Assembly (NCBI GenBank): GCA_023396415.1
Contig: JAEWWJ010000098.1
Span: 1-7,642, forward strand
DNA from: Bacteroidota bacterium
Lineage (GTDB): Bacteria; Bacteroidota; Bacteroidia; Bacteroidales; F082
Reading direction: 5' to 3'
DNA length: 7,642 nucleotides
Shown: positions 5,502 to 7,642 of the stretch, in pieces
Position numbering within the stretch: position 1 is the stretch's first letter
Layout of the letters: every line of letters begins with the position of its first letter
Notes under the pieces: generated by a model
What the model was told of the DNA's origin: nothing
The model's input: only the letters and a program-made list of their open reading frames with translations
The model's database searches: none
Position numbers and translations under genes: made by a program

Positions 5502-5944
5502 GAAAGATCACACACATTGTAATTCACTGTTCAGCAACACCGCAGAGCGCAAGTGTTGACAGTATCAAAAAATACTGGAAAGAAAAAATGAAATGGAATT
5601 CTCCGGGGTACCATTACATCATTGAAGCCAATGGAAACATTGTTCAGCTACTTGATGAAAGATATCCGTCCAATGGAGTCGCCGGGCACAACTCCAAGCT
5701 GATTAACATCTGCTACATCGGTGGTGTTGACCCAAAGGGAAAGGCGGTAGATAACAGAACAATGAACCAAAAAGCGGCCCTTATTGGCACTATTAAAGAA
5801 GTAAAGAGCCGGTTCCCTGATGCTGTGGTTGTAGGACATCGGGACTTCTCCCCTGACCTTAATGGAAACGGGATAATAGACCCTTGGGAAAGGATAAAAG
5901 AGTGCCCAAGCTTTGACGCAAAGACGGAGTACTCTCGTTTATAA
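5498..5944 (+). CDS. N-acetylmuramoyl-L-alanine amidase (endolysin, Amidase_2 / T7 lysozyme type)
   Basis: This is a 148-residue single-domain Amidase_2 enzyme that would cut the bond between N-acetylmuramic acid and L-alanine in peptidoglycan. The expected zinc ligands are visible: H10 in IVIHCSAT, H114 in VVGHRDFSPD and C136 in ECPSFD, matching H17, H122 and C130 of T7 lysozyme. Y40 in GYHYII and K134, two residues before the Cys, match catalytic Tyr46 and Lys128. Residues 120-131 (DLNGNGIIDPWE) add an EF-hand-like loop between the second and third ligands. There is no signal peptide, so export depends on the holin encoded just upstream, whose stop overlaps this start. Length and domain extent match compact phage endolysins, and no cell-wall-binding domain is attached. 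Confidence 0.9.
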   Translation: MRKITHIVIHCSATPQSASVDSIKKYWKEKMKWNSPGYHYIIEANGNIVQLLDERYPSNGVAGHNSKLINICYIGGVDPKGKAVDNRTMNQKAALIGTIKEVKSRFPDAVVVGHRDFSPDLNGNGIIDPWERIKECPSFDAKTEYSRL

Positions 5945-5977
5945 TTCACTTTTTATTAATCAAAAAATCAATTTGTT

Positions 5978-6382
5978 ATGAAAAAACTGATTTTGTTTCT
6001 GTTCACGGCAACGATTCTTTTCGTAGCCTTACCGGTTGTCTTGTTCGCCGGTGAAAGCCCCGGAACCCCAACGGTTGAAAACCCCATTAATTTGGGAATG
6101 TTCGCCGACATCGCAGCTCTTGCAGCTGGAATTGCGGCCATCACACTGTTTGTGAAAAACACTTTCAACACCTCTGGACTTGTCACCGATATCATCTCAT
6201 GGGTTCTCGGGCCCATCTTGGGATTGACCGGGTGGTACTTTAACCTTGGGATGTTTGCCGAAATGCTCTGGTATATTGCAATCTTATATGGGCTATTGGC
6301 GGCTTTCTCGGCAAACAAAGGCTACGACTTGCTTTCCGTGCTCATTGGGAAAAAGGATAAGAACTACAAAAAGCCCTCCTAA
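5978..6382 (+). CDS. Small membrane protein in the lysis cassette, possible second holin or antiholin
   Basis: The 134-residue protein has an N-terminal signal-like segment (MKKLILFLFTATILFVALPVVLFAG, possible cleavage after A24). Three hydrophobic segments follow at about 41-60, 67-87 and 94-112, then a basic tail (GKKDKNYKKPS). The hexapeptide NLGMFA appears twice (38-43 and 89-94), each just before a membrane segment, suggesting an internal duplication. I recognise no named family. Its place between the amidase and the u-spanin-like gene, with the stop overlapping the next start (TAATG), points to a lysis role. It may be a pinholin, an antiholin partner of the protein at 5001, or a membrane anchor. 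Start chosen at 5978 because it gives a standard signal sequence. Confidence 0.6.
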   Translation: MKKLILFLFTATILFVALPVVLFAGESPGTPTVENPINLGMFADIAALAAGIAAITLFVKNTFNTSGLVTDIISWVLGPILGLTGWYFNLGMFAEMLWYIAILYGLLAAFSANKGYDLLSVLIGKKDKNYKKPS

Positions 6383-6921
6383 TGAGTCCGAGAGCCCTAC
6401 TTTCTTTCTTACTGCTTCTCCCCCTGCTCCTTTCGTGCAGCATGCAAAAATACTGCAACAAAAGATTTCCACCTGAAATCATTCGAAAGGATAGCATCCG
6501 GTTTGTTGAAAAGGTAGTTTATCGTGACACCTTATTATATATGCACATTAAAGGTGATACGATTTATGACACACTGGTTGTGGACACCACAGGATCTGCA
6601 TCAAGTATTCTTGAAACATCGTTCGCAAGATCCACAGCAACATTCAATAAAGGGAAACTATTTCATGAGCTTTCTCAGAAGGACAGCCTGATATCAAACC
6701 TGGTGGAAAAAGGCATAAAAGAGAGGTATATAGAAAGTTTTGAGGGTTCTCGGGAAACAAGTGTCATTGTAAAGAATGAGCTCACCGGTTGGCAGCACAC
6801 ACAGATTTATGCTGCATGGATATTAGCCGGAATCATGCTTGTTCAATTGCTTTGGAGGAAATTCCTCCCCGGGGTGTTTACCAAGCTACTCAACTACTTC
6901 AAGAGTGCTCACCCACCTTAA
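6382..6921 (+). CDS. U-spanin-like lipoprotein with C-terminal membrane anchor
   Basis: This 179-residue protein has a lipoprotein signal peptide (basic start SPR, hydrophobic LLSFLLLLPLLLS, lipobox LLSC with Cys19). A periplasmic region of about 120 residues follows, and a single C-terminal transmembrane helix at about 141-158 (IYAAWILAGIMLVQLLW) ends in basic residues (RK). A lipid anchor at one end and a membrane helix at the other is the layout of unimolecular spanins such as T1 gp11, which link and fuse the outer and inner membranes in the last step of lysis of Gram-negative hosts. The periplasmic part repeats Asp-rich beta-like stretches (RKDSIRF, VVYRDTLLY, GDTIYDTLVVDTT). The gene is last in the lysis operon and is followed by a strong terminator. 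The call rests on topology and position, not on sequence homology. Confidence 0.7.
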   Translation: MSPRALLSFLLLLPLLLSCSMQKYCNKRFPPEIIRKDSIRFVEKVVYRDTLLYMHIKGDTIYDTLVVDTTGSASSILETSFARSTATFNKGKLFHELSQKDSLISNLVEKGIKERYIESFEGSRETSVIVKNELTGWQHTQIYAAWILAGIMLVQLLWRKFLPGVFTKLLNYFKSAHPP

Positions 6922-6947
6922 GTAGTAGATTAAAAGGATAATAGATG

Positions 6948-6983
6948 AAACCCGGATATTTTTTATCCGGGTTTTGTTTTTTT
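6948..6983 (+). terminator. Strong intrinsic terminator ending the lysis operon
   Basis: AAACCCGGATA (6948-6958) pairs perfectly with TATCCGGGTTT (6964-6974) around a TTTTT loop, giving an 11-bp stem. It is followed by TGTTTTTTT. It lies 26 bases after the stop of the u-spanin-like gene. Confidence 0.9.
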
Positions 6984-7004
6984 ATTTCAGAAAGTTTAAT
7001 TTCG
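6973..7004 (+). promoter_or_regulatory. Candidate promoter emerging from the terminator tail
   Basis: TTTG at 6973-6976 lies exactly 20 bases before TAATTTCG at 6997-7004, one mismatch from the -7 consensus TAnnTTTG. The spacing is right for a Bacteroides -33/-7 promoter. A start near 7011 would leave a leader of about 9 bases before the ATG at 7020. The -33 element overlaps the last stem bases and the start of the T-tract of the terminator. Confidence 0.45.
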
Positions 7005-7019
7005 TGCAAAATTACCAAC

Positions 7020-7517
7020 ATGGATCATATAGTATTTATCCTATACGCCCTTACTTTGATAGGAACTGTCAGCATGACGTTCTTTTATTCCCTGAAAAAC
7101 ATTAAGAGTAGGCTCCCTGCATTTGGCGCTGGAACACTTTTCGCCTTGATTAGCGCTGGAAGCAATCGGAGTTTGCATTACAGTAACTATAATTCAGCTT
7201 TGCAGAAGGCATCTGATCAAGGAATTGACATTTACAAATTCTACCTCTCAAATACCCTTACCGTAAATTGGGGCGTATTTTTTGCATTTGTTACCATTGT
7301 AATCATTTTACTTGTATTATTGAACTTTTACGATCTTATTAATGAAGTTGTTAGGTCAGTGTTTGTTATCCTGATTTCGTTTGGTACACTTTCAGTAATT
7401 ATTTTAACCTTTTCAGCAAGCAACTCTGCAAATATTTACTTTTCGCTGTGTTTCGGAGTACTCATTGGCTCATTGTTATATATAACCTTTCACTATGCAT
7501 TAAAAGAACATGATTAA
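7020..7517 (+). CDS. Multi-pass membrane protein of unknown function (probable cargo gene)
   Basis: This 165-residue protein starts at the ATG at 7020. A longer in-frame start at 6945 lies inside the terminator hairpin and would add 25 residues encoded by hairpin and T-tract, so I reject it. Hydrophobic segments lie at about 3-24, 34-47, 84-103, 112-132 and 139-160, giving four or five membrane spans. The soluble loop of about 36 residues between the second and third (SNRSLHYSNYNSALQKASDQG and onward to NTLTVN) is polar with many Tyr and Ser. I recognise no family. It is AT-rich by eye, has its own candidate promoter and follows the lysis terminator, which is typical of a moron. Superinfection exclusion, or pairing with the next gene, are possible roles by inference only. 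Confidence 0.65.
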   Translation: MDHIVFILYALTLIGTVSMTFFYSLKNIKSRLPAFGAGTLFALISAGSNRSLHYSNYNSALQKASDQGIDIYKFYLSNTLTVNWGVFFAFVTIVIILLVLLNFYDLINEVVRSVFVILISFGTLSVIILTFSASNSANIYFSLCFGVLIGSLLYITFHYALKEHD

Positions 7518-7592
7518 CATAATCGTTGGAGAATCTCAAAAAAGTAAGAAAGAAATAACCTCTTAGAAAATCAAACCTAAAAAAACAGTAAG

Positions 7593-7642
7593 ATGGACTT
7601 AAAAGATCAAATTAAAAACCTATCAGACAGAGTATCTCGTCT
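7593..7642 (+). CDS. N-terminus of a possible HsdR_N-like (type I restriction R-type) protein, partial
   Basis: An ATG at 7593 opens a frame that runs off the window after 16 codons: MDLKDQIKNLSDRVSR. An in-frame TAA at 7578-7580 rules out a longer start. From memory, many Bacteroidota proteins with the type I restriction R-subunit N-terminal nuclease domain begin with M[DE][LF]KDxIKxLxxR[VI]xxL and continue with an EEATKNAF-type motif. This resemblance is over 16 residues only, so it is a hint. It lies 75 bases after the membrane protein and could share its promoter. Confidence 0.4.
   Translation, partial: MDLKDQIKNLSDRVSR

Noticed and set aside
5968..6318. A 116-residue open frame on the - strand.
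   Set aside because: It lies wholly opposite the three-TM membrane protein gene, whose frame has a signal sequence, sensible membrane segments and tight spacing to the next gene. The reverse frame has no supporting context.
6246..6476. A 76-residue + strand frame spanning two genes.
   Set aside because: It overlaps the end of the membrane protein and the start of the lipoprotein in another frame and encodes a low-complexity Cys/Ser/Pro-rich peptide; it is a shadow.
6945..7019. Upstream in-frame start for the last membrane protein.
   Set aside because: The ATG lies within the terminator hairpin stem, and the added 25 residues are encoded by the hairpin and T-tract.

Overview
The window looks like the late end of a temperate phage or prophage from a member of the Bacteroidota. 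Every supported protein-coding gene is on the + strand. The phage call rests on the order tail fibres, then accessory genes, then a lysis cassette, then probable cargo genes. The host call rests on two TAnnTTTG-like promoter elements (typical of Bacteroides and Flavobacterium), the AT-rich gaps, and phage tail and amidase variants that I associate with this phylum. No integrase, capsid or terminase gene is visible, so prophage versus free phage cannot be decided here.

Layout. (1) Positions 1-3008 hold the end of one tail gene and four tandem genes for distal-tail, fibre or receptor-binding proteins. Their stops and starts touch or overlap, except for a 4-base gap before the last. One encodes a clear seven-unit repeat protein, probably a seven-bladed beta-propeller. 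(2) Positions 3009-3176 are noncoding but highly structured: three hairpins, a perfect 15-bp inverted repeat, and two further long-range complementarities. On the - strand it ends in a canonical hairpin plus U6 terminator, so it may encode a small antisense RNA. On the + strand it would be the leader of the next operon. (3) Positions 3177-4937 hold three overlapping genes: a 48-residue protein, an ABC-ATPase fused to a GNAT acetyltransferase-like domain, and a short 10-formyl-THF-type formyltransferase/hydrolase-like protein. This is the most unusual part. My best inference is a nucleic-acid base-hypermodification or anti-restriction cassette, loosely analogous in layout to com-mom of phage Mu. 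(4) Positions 4938-6983 are a lysis operon: promoter with a palindrome, holin-like protein, amidase endolysin with an EF-hand-like loop, small three-TM protein, u-spanin-like lipoprotein, and a strong intrinsic terminator. (5) After the terminator a second candidate promoter drives a multi-pass membrane protein. It is followed by the first 16 codons of a protein whose N-terminus resembles type I restriction HsdR_N-domain proteins. These look like cargo (moron) genes.

Working together, the tail proteins would bind the host surface and the middle cassette could protect or modify phage DNA. The lysis operon would open the inner membrane, peptidoglycan and outer membrane in turn, and the last genes may serve superinfection exclusion or defence. 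Functional statements for the middle and last regions are inference from domain motifs and gene order.
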